Below are positions 19,601 through 30,100 of a stretch of DNA of 64,000 bases, piece by piece. The position numbers were made by a program, and so were the translations under genes. Positions within the stretch are counted from its first letter, which is position 1, and each line of letters begins with the position of its first letter. The DNA is from Phytophthora sp. 'mugwort'. Lineage: Eukaryota; Oomycota; Peronosporomycetes; Peronosporales; Peronosporaceae. Below the pieces are notes generated by a model that saw only the letters and a list, made by a program, of their open reading frames with translations, had not been told where the DNA came from and did no database searches. The DNA lies in assembly GCA_033558025.1 (NCBI GenBank), contig JAUCEF010000013.1:2101001-2165000 (forward strand). Reading direction: 5' to 3'.

Positions 19601-20237
19601 TGAACCAGACGGTGCCCGAGTACACAGGCGCAGCTCTGCGACCGGACATCGTGCTGCGCAACGTGACCGCCAAGACGATGGTGATCGCCGACTTGGCGGT
19701 CACGTTTGAAGACCAGGCGGCCGGGGCCCGCCACTCCTCGCTGCAGTTCAGCCACGACTACAAGACACTCAAGTACCAACCGATCGTGGCCGAATTGCGG
19801 CTCAAGGGGTGGCGGGTTAAGACCGCCGCCATCGTGTACGGGTCGCTGGGCTCGGTGCAGCCCAGCAACTTCAAGACCTACACGGAGCACCTGCAGCTCC
19901 ACAAGCGCGAGTCTCGGCAGCTGGACATCCAGCTGTCGAGCCATTGCATTCGTGCCAGCCACCGCATCTGGGGCTGGCACTGCCGACGTCACCGCGAGCG
20001 CCAAGCAAGCGGACATTCCTCGCGAGCGTCGCGCGGGCCTGGGGGGACCCCGCGGCGCACATCGCAGGCAGAGGCACGGCGATAAGCTGGTCATCGACCG
20101 ACAGGGCACTACCCAGGTAGGGAACCGCCCTTCAAGAACCCAGGAAGATACAAGCACCCTCCCTTTAGTGACATGCATAGTTTAGCTTACATTTTTAGTT
20201 ACGGAGAGGTTACTAACTGGTAAATAGGAACACATAT
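13653..20237 (+). mobile_element. Utopia-like retrotransposon, copy 3 (long, intact)
   Basis: Period 6726 bases. It has no private variant that I can find and may serve as the consensus of the long form. Confidence 0.85.
13735..20085 (+). CDS. Retrotransposon polyprotein, copy 3 (2116 aa)
   Basis: Full-length and without lesions. It has the copy 1 residues in the low-complexity region and the TTC spelling of Phe in the RNase H FDGAC motif that copies 2-9 share. It is the best reference reading frame for the family, and apart from a one-base deletion it matches copy 4. Confidence 0.93.
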   Translation: MRLFWPIRERTPSTDSECSTASHSSLASDASFYSASSGDCSERLTDGYTRPGSGELGVRLHITAPVLGSPEPEIEPPDPPRAVPLLGTGGVSTAATSGTGSGPAAPIARQAATRAEASGAQDEASLAASTSRRFATAATSFEPPGHPMDGPGPQALAPTMGESLAAQASQGFSPLASPATMDVHDGGAAAGSPGAPRPPLDPGPGPTESQDAPLARPPARPPSFPPCDVARPGRATGRLPDRVVPGQALFVAPKSTPEAATGLHEPRADAADAPQPIFASPPPRTPRALLSPPGRAAGRLPDRVARGQALAAATARALGGSPGPSDISSDGEDALDVHAAAAQGPQPLASAGSPPGRAACVLPGQVVPSTPASPPPSPAAAAASPQVAAAAADDAAPPADRAAVERHVRAEPRQDQAPTARAHMAPKYGDEFSSDGRYDEETKGDNEDDECGEDAQVPGPPIYHPRPANGLEDPVLTVYAHNAAAFECALCAHIVRDLAALVVHRRTAHRGTRFVDHFHSGCTCGIGFKSRAAATKHAQACAQSAYAAEAAARDSPTTTTARARSLRGEEAPRPTKPLAAAVPVTATAASSDIAVADTAAQQSAMPPAAVQDGHRHVPPVRCPLSPPPEVRVGGKRRRLNSSSSCPAVDLDALMQDAEDDLMLELAADEDMPDASSAQPTARPTRWGPRHRAVGAAAIARLVTGEQTTAAPTARRPTPTAAPTQRTTRWGPSPRAIGAAAIARLEATAGTSPTAPPSSMSLESARAPSRTSTRWGPRPLVILTRAARRAPRPPSQLQEVAPLPAPVPPEAAETPVTVTMDVDSGSDDLQPWVLRFDGACRRNPGPGGAGAALFDPSGAVVWTCSHYMPRSSETNNTAEYTALLLGVQSALHHGASRLLIEGDSNLVLAQVRGSFGCTNGRLRGLRNRVRHALRRLAWHRLRHIDRKANGQADRLANRALDQRRTRMECGPHDGDMATCFAPTTAPTPNPAPPVARRLPDAHATVNAEAADMDVEAEIAARDGGEVFPTLPIGSNSAPTRQPRLRLRQLTDDEHDAAAAALETFTTSMASRITDADSWATGEGYIAAIPDRIRELLQPFATQSSPPRPDPTHTAGPPNQQPTRPQQDQQRRWRRRRPPRVTREQREHRLDEALDNMEAVQRATPDDQKAVRNARRRVGRIRSALALQRLRQEFAKDEAKCVEKIMKRTSAEAAMEEHPESCPIDREELHRYFTGTNTPRTNFNYDGDGGEEFRDALANSEAATAEATAFEEEITLDEVEDQLTRAAVTSSPGHDGIGYDVYRRFAAQLVPLLHAAYQFCWLHRRVPALWKVGIVRLIHKKGDPMQPANWRPICLQPTIYKLYSGLLARRLSRWLERNNLLPISQKGFRAFNGCHEHNFVATTLLDQTRRRHRRLYQVWYDLRNAFGSLPQDLMWRVLRDLGVNTGFTSRCQDIYQDSAFVVMNAAGGATDPVRQEVGVYQGCPLSPLLFIAALVPLLRRLEELEDVGVPLAEGVRPCATAYADDLKVFSDSAAGIRKCHGVVARFLKWTGLRANPAKCASLAVTTNARSNPTRDDSVRLELHGDIIATLSLQDSYRYLGVGDGFDHVRHRLQLEPKIQQIKREAVALMQSGLAAWQVVKALKTYVYPKVEYALRHLRPLQSQLQGFDRAVVRGLRHLLRLPQSATTEFFYTPTSGGGLGLQSLVEMHQALQVAHAWQMLHSKDPAIIAVAKAQVGQVARKRYRLHEEHWRGRDDELARLFLNSELAASPHAEVLRRNGDIGSLWVDVQRILLNNNLRLEDRDDADGQDTLGLRVPHHTKWLDHKSVLRHVKLHMKIRHQTRWKGMVDQGKTVRVHGGLGAKFVATGAGLSDAEHRFGIQARLNQVDTNSVLKRRRLRANHHCRDPACSSAETLPHVLNHCASNMDAIRQRHDDALEQIGSKIRGALDRAKSTTELRLNQTVPEYTGAALRPDIVLRNVTAKTMVIADLAVTFEDQAAGARHSSLQFSHDYKTLKYQPIVAELRLKGWRVKTAAIVYGSLGSVQPSNFKTYTEHLQLHKRESRQLDIQLSSHCIRASHRIWGWHCRRHRERQASGHSSRASRGPGGTPRRTSQAEARR

Positions 20238-20378
20238 TCTGTTCTAATCAGTGTGAAAACTGATTTTCGCTGTTTGTCAGCGAACTTTTTCACTCTCATT
20301 TTTGGAACTCCCGTCGTCGGCCGGCTTGCTGGGCGACGTCGGGGCGGTCTCCGGGGGCGTTCACCTTTCCCCCGCGAG
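20238..20378 (+). ncRNA. U2 snRNA-derived segment, junction 4
   Basis: Unchanged from the preceding junctions; Sm site at 20298-20309. Confidence 0.85.
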
Positions 20379-23300
20379 GCCAACTACAACGCTTGCTTCT
20401 TTTTTACACTTCTCCTCGGCTGTCCATCGGTTGCCTTTTGTCCCCCTTGGCCAATCACAGATGCGTCTGTTTTGGCCAATCAGGGAGCGCACCCCGTCTA
20501 CGGACAGCGAGTGCTCCACGGCCAGTCACTCCAGCCTCGCCAGTGACGCGTCTTTCTACAGCGCGTCATCCGGCGACTGTTCGGAGCGGCTGACTGATGG
20601 GTACACCAGACCCGGCTCTGGCGAGCTAGGGGTTCGGTTACACATTACCGCCCCCGTTTTGGGCTCGCCTGAGCCGGAAATCGAGCCGCCGGACCCTCCA
20701 CGCGCGGTGCCACTGCTCGGCACCGGCGGCGTTTCAACTGCTGCAACTTCGGGCACGGGTTCAGGACCCGCAGCGCCCATTGCACGCCAAGCCGCGACGC
20801 GGGCCGAGGCCTCTGGGGCCCAAGATGAAGCCAGCCTCGCGGCTTCAACGTCGCGTCGTTTCGCGACGGCGGCGACCAGCTTCGAGCCCCCGGGCCATCC
20901 CATGGACGGGCCTGGGCCCCAAGCACTTGCCCCCACTATGGGAGAATCCCTGGCCGCTCAGGCCTCGCAGGGGTTCTCGCCGCTCGCCTCGCCCGCCACC
21001 ATGGACGTCCACGATGGCGGCGCTGCCGCTGGCTCTCCTGGAGCCCCAAGACCTCCGTTGGACCCCGGCCCGGGTCCTACGGAGAGCCAAGACGCTCCTC
21101 TCGCTCGTCCGCCTGCCAGGCCCCCCTCGTTTCCCCCCTGCGATGTGGCACGACCCGGCAGGGCGACCGGCAGGCTGCCCGATCGGGTCGTGCCGGGGCA
21201 AGCACTCTTCGTCGCCCCCAAGTCCACGCCGGAGGCTGCCACCGGCCTCCACGAGCCCCGAGCCGACGCTGCCGACGCCCCCCAGCCCATCTTCGCCTCT
21301 CCGCCGCCCAGGACCCCCCGCGCTTTGCTGTCCCCACCCGGCAGGGCGGCAGGCAGGCTGCCCGACCGGGTAGCGCGGGGACAGGCACTTGCAGCCGCCA
21401 CGGCGCGTGCCCTGGGCGGCTCCCCCGGCCCCAGCGACATCTCCAGCGACGGCGAGGACGCGCTGGATGTCCACGCCGCCGCTGCCCAAGGCCCACAACC
21501 CCTCGCGAGTGCTGGATCCCCACCCGGCAGGGCGGCTTGCGTGCTGCCCGGCCAGGTCGTGCCCAGCACTCCGGCAAGCCCTCCCCCATCCCCAGCTGCG
21601 GCTGCTGCTTCCCCCCAAGTAGCCGCAGCCGCAGCTGACGATGCAGCACCCCCTGCTGACCGCGCTGCCGTGGAGCGCCACGTGCGCGCCGAGCCACGAC
21701 AAGACCAAGCACCTACGGCTCGCGCGCATATGGCGCCCAAGTACGGCGACGAGTTCAGCAGCGACGGACGCTACGACGAGGAGACCAAGGGCGACAACGA
21801 AGATGACGAGTGCGGCGAGGACGCTCAAGTACCGGGACCTCCGATCTACCACCCTCGGCCGGCCAACGGCCTCGAGGACCCGGTGCTGACGGTGTACGCG
21901 CACAACGCTGCTGCTTTCGAGTGCGCGTTGTGCGCGCACATCGTCCGCGATCTTGCGGCGCTCGTCGTCCATCGACGCACAGCGCATCGTGGCACCCGCT
22001 TCGTGGACCACTTCCACAGCGGGTGCACGTGCGGCATCGGCTTCAAGTCGCGTGCAGCAGCGACGAAGCATGCCCAGGCTTGCGCGCAGAGCGCCTACGC
22101 GGCCGAAGCTGCTGCACGCGACTCCCCAACGACGACTACAGCTCGTGCTCGTTCCCTCCGCGGCGAGGAGGCCCCAAGACCTACCAAGCCCCTCGCCGCG
22201 GCGGTGCCTGTCACTGCGACAGCCGCATCAAGCGACATCGCGGTGGCAGACACCGCCGCCCAACAGAGCGCCATGCCTCCCGCTGCTGTTCAAGACGGGC
22301 ACCGACACGTCCCCCCCGTGCGGTGCCCACTGTCTCCGCCCCCCGAAGTTCGTGTCGGTGGCAAGCGCCGCCGACTCAACAGCTCGAGCTCGTGCCCTGC
22401 GGTCGACCTGGACGCCCTGATGCAGGACGCCGAGGACGACCTGATGCTCGAGCTCGCAGCGGACGAGGACATGCCGGACGCCTCTTCTGCCCAGCCTACG
22501 GCCAGACCCACGCGATGGGGGCCACGACACAGAGCCGTCGGAGCAGCGGCCATCGCTCGGCTGGTGACCGGCGAGCAAACGACTGCTGCCCCGACAGCTC
22601 GACGACCTACACCGACAGCAGCTCCGACTCAGCGAACCACGAGATGGGGCCCAAGCCCACGCGCAATCGGAGCTGCTGCCATCGCGAGACTGGAGGCCAC
22701 CGCCGGCACCTCGCCCACAGCGCCTCCCAGCAGCATGTCGCTCGAGTCAGCGAGGGCCCCAAGCCGGACTTCGACTCGGTGGGGCCCACGCCCACTAGTG
22801 ATACTGACCCGAGCGGCACGCCGAGCACCAAGACCGCCAAGCCAGCTCCAAGAGGTGGCACCACTGCCAGCACCGGTGCCACCCGAAGCTGCTGAAACTC
22901 CGGTCACGGTCACGATGGACGTTGACAGCGGCTCGGACGACCTCCAGCCGTGGGTACTGCGCTTCGACGGCGCCTGCCGCCGTAACCCAGGCCCGGGCGG
23001 CGCCGGTGCAGCACTCTTCGACCCAAGTGGCGCTGTGGTGTGGACGTGCTCGCACTACATGCCGAGAAGCAGCGAGACGAACAACACCGCCGAATACACG
23101 GCGCTGCTGCTCGGCGTGCAGAGCGCGCTACACCACGGCGCCTCCCGACTGCTGATCGAGGGCGACAGCAACCTGGTGTTGGCGCAAGTGCGGGGCTCCT
23201 TCGGGTGCACCAATGGACGGCTCCGAGGGCTGCGGAACCGAGTTCGACACGCGCTGCGACGACTTGCTTGGCACAGGCTGCGGCACATTGATCGCAAAGC

Positions 23301-26300
23301 CAACGGCCAAGCTGACCGCCTGGCCAACAGGGCACTGGACCAACGCCGGACGCGCATGGAGTGTGGCCCCCACGACGGCGACATGGCGACATGCTTCGCC
23401 CCGACGACAGCGCCCACGCCGAACCCAGCACCTCCGGTGGCTAGACGACTTCCCGATGCCCACGCCACCGTCAATGCAGAAGCCGCTGACATGGACGTCG
23501 AAGCCGAAATTGCTGCGCGTGATGGGGGCGAGGTGTTCCCCACTCTGCCTATTGGCTCCAACTCGGCCCCCACGCGGCAACCTCGACTTCGACTGCGGCA
23601 GCTGACGGACGATGAGCATGACGCGGCAGCAGCGGCTCTGGAGACCTTCACCACGAGCATGGCTAGCCGGATCACAGATGCGGATAGTTGGGCGACGGGA
23701 GAAGGATACATCGCCGCCATCCCCGACCGCATCCGCGAGCTGCTGCAGCCTTTTGCGACGCAGTCGTCGCCACCTCGACCGGATCCAACCCACACAGCTG
23801 GACCACCGAACCAGCAGCCGACCCGACCACAACAAGATCAACAGCGTCGATGGAGGCGTCGGCGACCACCACGAGTCACACGGGAACAGCGCGAGCACCG
23901 CCTCGACGAGGCCCTCGACAACATGGAGGCGGTGCAACGCGCGACACCCGATGACCAGAAGGCCGTCCGCAACGCTCGCCGCCGAGTGGGCCGCATCCGC
24001 TCAGCGTTGGCTCTGCAGCGGCTCCGCCAGGAATTCGCCAAGGACGAGGCCAAGTGTGTGGAAAAGATCATGAAGCGAACGTCGGCGGAAGCGGCGATGG
24101 AGGAGCACCCCGAGTCCTGCCCGATCGACCGCGAGGAACTCCACCGCTACTTCACTGGCACCAACACGCCACGGACCAACTTCAACTATGATGGTGATGG
24201 CGGTGAGGAATTTCGGGATGCCCTGGCCAATTCTGAAGCGGCGACAGCAGAGGCGACCGCGTTTGAGGAGGAGATCACGCTGGACGAAGTGGAAGATCAG
24301 CTCACGCGCGCGGCGGTTACATCCAGCCCTGGCCATGACGGTATCGGCTACGACGTCTACCGTCGCTTCGCTGCCCAACTTGTGCCCCTCCTTCACGCCG
24401 CGTACCAGTTTTGCTGGCTGCATCGGCGCGTGCCCGCCTTGTGGAAGGTGGGCATCGTACGTCTCATCCACAAGAAGGGCGACCCGATGCAGCCGGCCAA
24501 CTGGAGGCCGATCTGCCTTCAGCCCACTATCTACAAGCTGTACAGCGGGCTGTTGGCACGTCGGCTGTCGCGCTGGCTAGAGAGGAACAACCTGCTGCCG
24601 ATCTCGCAGAAGGGGTTCAGGGCCTTCAATGGTTGCCACGAACACAACTTCGTGGCAACCACGCTCCTGGACCAGACCCGCCGCCGCCACCGAAGGCTGT
24701 ACCAAGTGTGGTACGACCTTCGGAACGCCTTCGGGTCGCTGCCACAGGACTTGATGTGGCGGGTGCTCCGCGACCTCGGTGTCAACACTGGCTTCACTTC
24801 GCGCTGCCAAGACATTTACCAAGACTCGGCCTTCGTGGTGATGAACGCCGCTGGAGGAGCGACGGACCCGGTGCGCCAGGAGGTGGGGGTCTACCAAGGC
24901 TGCCCACTCAGCCCCCTCCTGTTTATTGCAGCACTCGTGCCGCTCCTACGCCGCCTGGAGGAGCTCGAGGACGTTGGCGTGCCGTTGGCCGAGGGTGTAC
25001 GACCTTGCGCCACGGCATACGCCGACGACCTGAAGGTCTTCAGCGACAGCGCCGCCGGCATTCGGAAGTGCCACGGCGTTGTCGCTCGCTTCCTCAAGTG
25101 GACCGGGCTGCGCGCGAACCCAGCCAAATGTGCCAGCCTGGCGGTGACAACCAACGCGCGCAGCAACCCGACCCGAGACGACAGCGTGCGCCTGGAGCTC
25201 CACGGCGACATCATCGCCACCCTCAGCCTCCAAGACAGCTATCGGTACCTGGGGGTGGGCGATGGCTTCGACCACGTGCGGCACCGCCTCCAGCTTGAGC
25301 CCAAGATCCAGCAGATCAAGCGGGAGGCGGTGGCGCTGATGCAGTCGGGACTGGCGGCGTGGCAGGTGGTGAAGGCTCTCAAGACGTACGTGTACCCCAA
25401 GGTGGAGTATGCGCTTCGCCACCTGCGACCGCTCCAGTCCCAGCTACAAGGCTTCGACCGCGCCGTGGTCCGTGGGTTGCGGCATCTGCTGCGTCTACCC
25501 CAGTCCGCCACCACCGAGTTCTTCTACACGCCGACATCAGGTGGCGGGCTGGGCCTGCAGTCGCTGGTGGAGATGCACCAAGCGCTGCAGGTGGCTCACG
25601 CGTGGCAGATGCTGCACTCCAAGGACCCGGCGATCATCGCAGTGGCAAAGGCGCAGGTGGGGCAGGTAGCGCGCAAGCGTTACCGCCTACACGAGGAGCA
25701 CTGGCGTGGCGTGACGACGAGCTCGCTCGCCTGTTCTTGAACTCCGAGCTCGCCGCCTCGCCCCACGCAGAGGTGCTCCGCCGCAACGGTGACATCGGCT
25801 CGCTGTGGGTGGATGTCCAGCGCATCCTGCTGAACAACAACCTGCGCCTCGAGGACCGCGACGACGCGGACGGCCAGGACACGCTCGGCCTTCGCGTGCC
25901 GCACCACACCAAGTGGCTCGACCACAAGTCGGTGTTGCGGCACGTGAAGTTGCACATGAAGATCCGCCACCAGACCCGGTGGAAGGGGATGGTGGACCAA
26001 GGCAAGACAGTGCGTGTCCACGGCGGCCTCGGCGCGAAGTTCGTGGCGACGGGGGCGGGCCTGTCGGATGCGGAGCACAGGTTCGGCATCCAGGCCCGCC
26101 TCAACCAAGTCGACACCAACTCGGTGCTCAAGCGCAGGCGCCTTCGGGCCAACCACCACTGCCGCGATCCGGCCTGCTCCTCGGCGGAGACGCTGCCCCA
26201 TGTTCTTAACCACTGCGCGTCCAACATGGACGCCATCAGGCAGCGTCACGACGACGCCTTGGAGCAGATCGGGTCCAAGATCCGCGGCGCACTGGACCGC

Positions 26301-26962
26301 GCCAAGTCGACCACGGAGCTGCGCCTGAACCAGACGGTGCCCGAGTACACAGGCGCAGCTCTGCGACCGGACATCGTGCTGCGCAACGTGACCGCCAAGA
26401 CGATGGTGATCGCCGACTTGGCGGTCACGTTTGAAGACCAGGCGGCCGGGGCCCGCCACTCCTCGCTGCAGTTCAGCCACGACTACAAGACACTCAAGTA
26501 CCAACCGATCGTGGCCGAATTGCGGCTCAAGGGGTGGCGGGTTAAGACCGCCGCCATCGTGTACGGGTCGCTGGGCTCGGTGCAGCCCAGCAACTTCAAG
26601 ACCTACACGGAGCACCTGCAGCTCCACAAGCGCGAGTCTCGGCAGCTGGACATCCAGCTGTCGAGCCATTGCATTCGTGCCAGCCACCGCATCTGGGGCT
26701 GGCACTGCCGACGTCACCGCGAGCGCCAAGCAAGCGGACATTCCTCGCGAGCGTCGCGCGGGCCTGGGGGGACCCCGCGGCGCACATCGCAGGCAGAGGC
26801 ACGGCGATAAGCTGGTCATCGACCGACAGGGCACTACCCAGGTAGGGAACCGCCCTTCAAGAACCCAGGAAGATACAAGCACCCTCCCTTTAGTGACATG
26901 CATAGTTTAGCTTACATTTTTAGTTACGGAGAGGTTACTAACTGGTAAATAGGAACACATAT
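20379..26962 (+). mobile_element. Utopia-like retrotransposon, copy 4 (long, frameshifted)
   Basis: Period 6725 bases: one G is missing from a GGG run at about 25708. Otherwise it reads like copy 3. Confidence 0.85.
20461..26810 (+). pseudogene. Retrotransposon polyprotein with C-terminal frameshift (copy 4)
   Basis: The reading frame is intact through zinc fingers, RNase H and reverse transcriptase. It then shifts where CGTGGGCG has become CGTGGCG (about 25706-25711) and stops at 25740, about 1759 residues from the ATG. The lost part, roughly the last 367 residues, holds the CCHC knuckle and the endonuclease, so the product could copy RNA but not nick a target. The old frame is open again downstream to the usual stop at 26810. 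Copy 7 has the same deletion. Confidence 0.92.
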
Positions 26963-27103
26963 TCTGTTCTAATCAGTGTGAAAACTGATTTTCGCTGTTT
27001 GTCAGCGAACTTTTTCACTCTCATTTTTGGAACTCCCGTCGTCGGCCGGCTTGCTGGGCGACGTCGGGGCGGTCTCCGGGGGCGTTCACCTTTCCCCCGC
27101 GAG
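26963..27103 (+). ncRNA. U2 snRNA-derived segment, junction 5
   Basis: No change relative to earlier junctions; it follows the frameshifted copy 4 directly. Confidence 0.85.
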
Positions 27104-30100
27104 GCCAACTACAACGCTTGCTTCTTTTTTACACTTCTCCTCGGCTGTCCATCGGTTGCCTTTTGTCCCCCTTGGCCAATCACAGATGCGTCTGTTTTGG
27201 CCAATCAGGGAGCGCACCCCGTCTACGGACAGCGAGTGCTCCACGGCCAGTCACTCCAGCCTCGCCAGTGACGCGTCTTTCTACAGCGCGTCATCCGGCG
27301 ACTGTTCGGAGCGGCTGACTGATGGGTACACCAGACCCGGCTCTGGCGAGCTAGGGGTTCGGTTACACATTACCGCCCCCGTTTTGGGCTCGCCTGAGCC
27401 GGAAATCGAGCCGCCGGACCCTCCACGCGCGGTGCCACTGCTCGGCACCGGCGGCGTTTCAACTGCTGCAACTTCGGGCACGGGTTCAGGACCCGCAGCG
27501 CCCATTGCACGCCAAGCCGCGACGCGGGCCGAGGCCTCTGGGGCCCAAGATGAAGCCAGCCTCGCGGCTTCAACGTCGCGTCGTTTCGCGACGGCGGCGA
27601 CCAGCTTCGAGCCCCCGGGCCATCCCATGGACGGGCCTGGGCCCCAAGCACTTGCCCCCACTATGGGAGAATCCCTGGCCGCTCAGGCCTCGCAGGGGTT
27701 CTCGCCGCTCGCCTCGCCCGCCCCCAAGTCCACGCCGGAGGCTGCCACCGGCCTCCACGAGCCCCGAGCCGACGCTGCCGACGCCCCCCAGCCCATCTTC
27801 GCCTCTCCGCCGCCCAGGACCCCCCGCGCTTTGCTGTCCCCACCCGGCAGGGCGGCAGGCAGGCTGCCCGACCGGGTAGCGCGGGGACAGGCACTTGCAG
27901 CCGCCACGGCGCGTGCCCTGGGCGGCTCCCCCGGCCCCAGCGACATCTCCAGCGACGGCGAGGACGCGCTGGATGTCCACGCCGCCGCTGCCCAAGGCCC
28001 ACAACCCCTCGCGAGTGCTGGATCCCCACCCGGCAGGGCGGCTTGCGTGCTGCCCGGCCAGGTCGTGCCCAGCACTCCGGCAAGCCCTCCCCCATCCCCA
28101 GCTGCGGCTGCTGCTTCCCCCCAAGTAGCCGCAGCCGCAGCTGACGATGCAGCACCCCCTGCTGACCGCGCTGCCGTGGAGCGCCACGTGCGCGCCGAGC
28201 CACGACAAGACCAAGCACCTACGGCTCGCGCGCATATGGCGCCCAAGTACGGCGACGAGTTCAGCAGCGACGGACGCTACGACGAGGAGACCAAGGGCGA
28301 CAACGAAGATGACGAGTGCGGCGAGGACGCTCAAGTACCGGGACCTCCGATCTACCACCCTCGGCCGGCCAACGGCCTCGAGGACCCGGTGCTGACGGTG
28401 TACGCGCACAACGCTGCTGCTTTCGAGTGCGCGTTGTGCGCGCACATCGTCCGCGATCTTGCGGCGCTCGTCGTCCATCGACGCACAGCGCATCGTGGCA
28501 CCCGCTTCGTGGACCACTTCCACAGCGGGTGCACGTGCGGCATCGGCTTCAAGTCGCGTGCAGCAGCGACGAAGCATGCCCAGGCTTGCGCGCAGAGCGC
28601 CTACGCGGCCGAAGCTGCTGCACGCGACTCCCCAACGACGACTACAGCTCGTGCTCGTTCCCTCCGCGGCGAGGAGGCCCCAAGACCTACCAAGCCCCTC
28701 GCCGCGGCGGTGCCTGTCACTGCGACAGCCGCATCAAGCGACATCGCGGTGGCAGACACCGCCGCCCAACAGAGCGCCATGCCTCCCGCTGCTGTTCAAG
28801 ACGGGCACCGACACGTCCCCCCCGTGCGGTGCCCACTGTCTCCGCCCCCCGAAGTTCGTGTCGGTGGCAAGCGCCGCCGACTCAACAGCTCGAGCTCGTG
28901 CCCTGCGGTCGACCTGGACGCCCTGATGCAGGACGCCGAGGACGACCTGATGCTCGAGCTCGCAGCGGACGAGGACATGCCGGACGCCTCTTCTGCCCAG
29001 CCTACGGCCAGACCCACGCGATGGGGGCCACGACACAGAGCCGTCGGAGCAGCGGCCATCGCTCGGCTGGTGACCGGCGAGCAAACGACTGCTGCCCCGA
29101 CAGCTCGACGACCTACACCGACAGCAGCTCCGACTCAGCGAACCACGAGATGGGGCCCAAGCCCACGCGCAATCGGAGCTGCTGCCATCGCGAGACTGGA
29201 GGCCACCGCCGGCACCTCGCCCACAGCGCCTCCCAGCAGCATGTCGCTCGAGTCAGCGAGGGCCCCAAGCCGGACTTCGACTCGGTGGGGCCCACGCCCA
29301 CTAGTGATACTGACCCGAGCGGCACGCCGAGCACCAAGACCGCCAAGCCAGCTCCAAGAGGTGGCACCACTGCCAGCACCGGTGCCACCCGAAGCTGCTG
29401 AAACTCCGGTCACGGTCACGATGGACGTTGACAGCGGCTCGGACGACCTCCAGCCGTAGGTACTGCGCTTCGACGGCGCCTGCCGCCGTAACCCAGGCCC
29501 GGGCGGCGCCGGTGCAGCACTCTTCGACCCAAGTGGCGCTGTGGTGTGGACGTGCTCGCACTACATGCCGAGAAGCAGCGAGACGAACAACACCGCCGAA
29601 TACACGGCGCTGCTGCTCGGCGTGCAGAGCGCGCTACACCACGGCGCCTCCCGACTGCTGATCGAGGGCGACAGCAACCTGGTGTTGGCGCAAGTGCGGG
29701 GCTCCTTCGGGTGCACCAATGGACGGCTCCGAGGGCTGCGGAACCGAGTTCGACACGCGCTGCGACGACTTGCTTGGCACAGGCTGCGGCACATTGATCG
29801 CAAAGCCAACGGCCAAGCTGACCGCCTGGCCAACAGGGCACTGGACCAACGCCGGACGCGCATGGAGTGTGGCCCCCACGACGGCGACATGGCGACATGC
29901 TTCGCCCCGACGACAGCGCCCACGCCGAACCCAGCACCTCCAGTGGCTAGACGACTTCCCGATGCCCACGCCACCGTCAATGCAGAAGCCGCTGACATGG
30001 ACGTCGAAGCCGAAATTGCTGCGCGTGATGGGGGCGAGGTGTTCCCCACTCTGCCTATTGGCTCCAACTCGGCCCCCACGCGGCAACCTCGACTTCGACT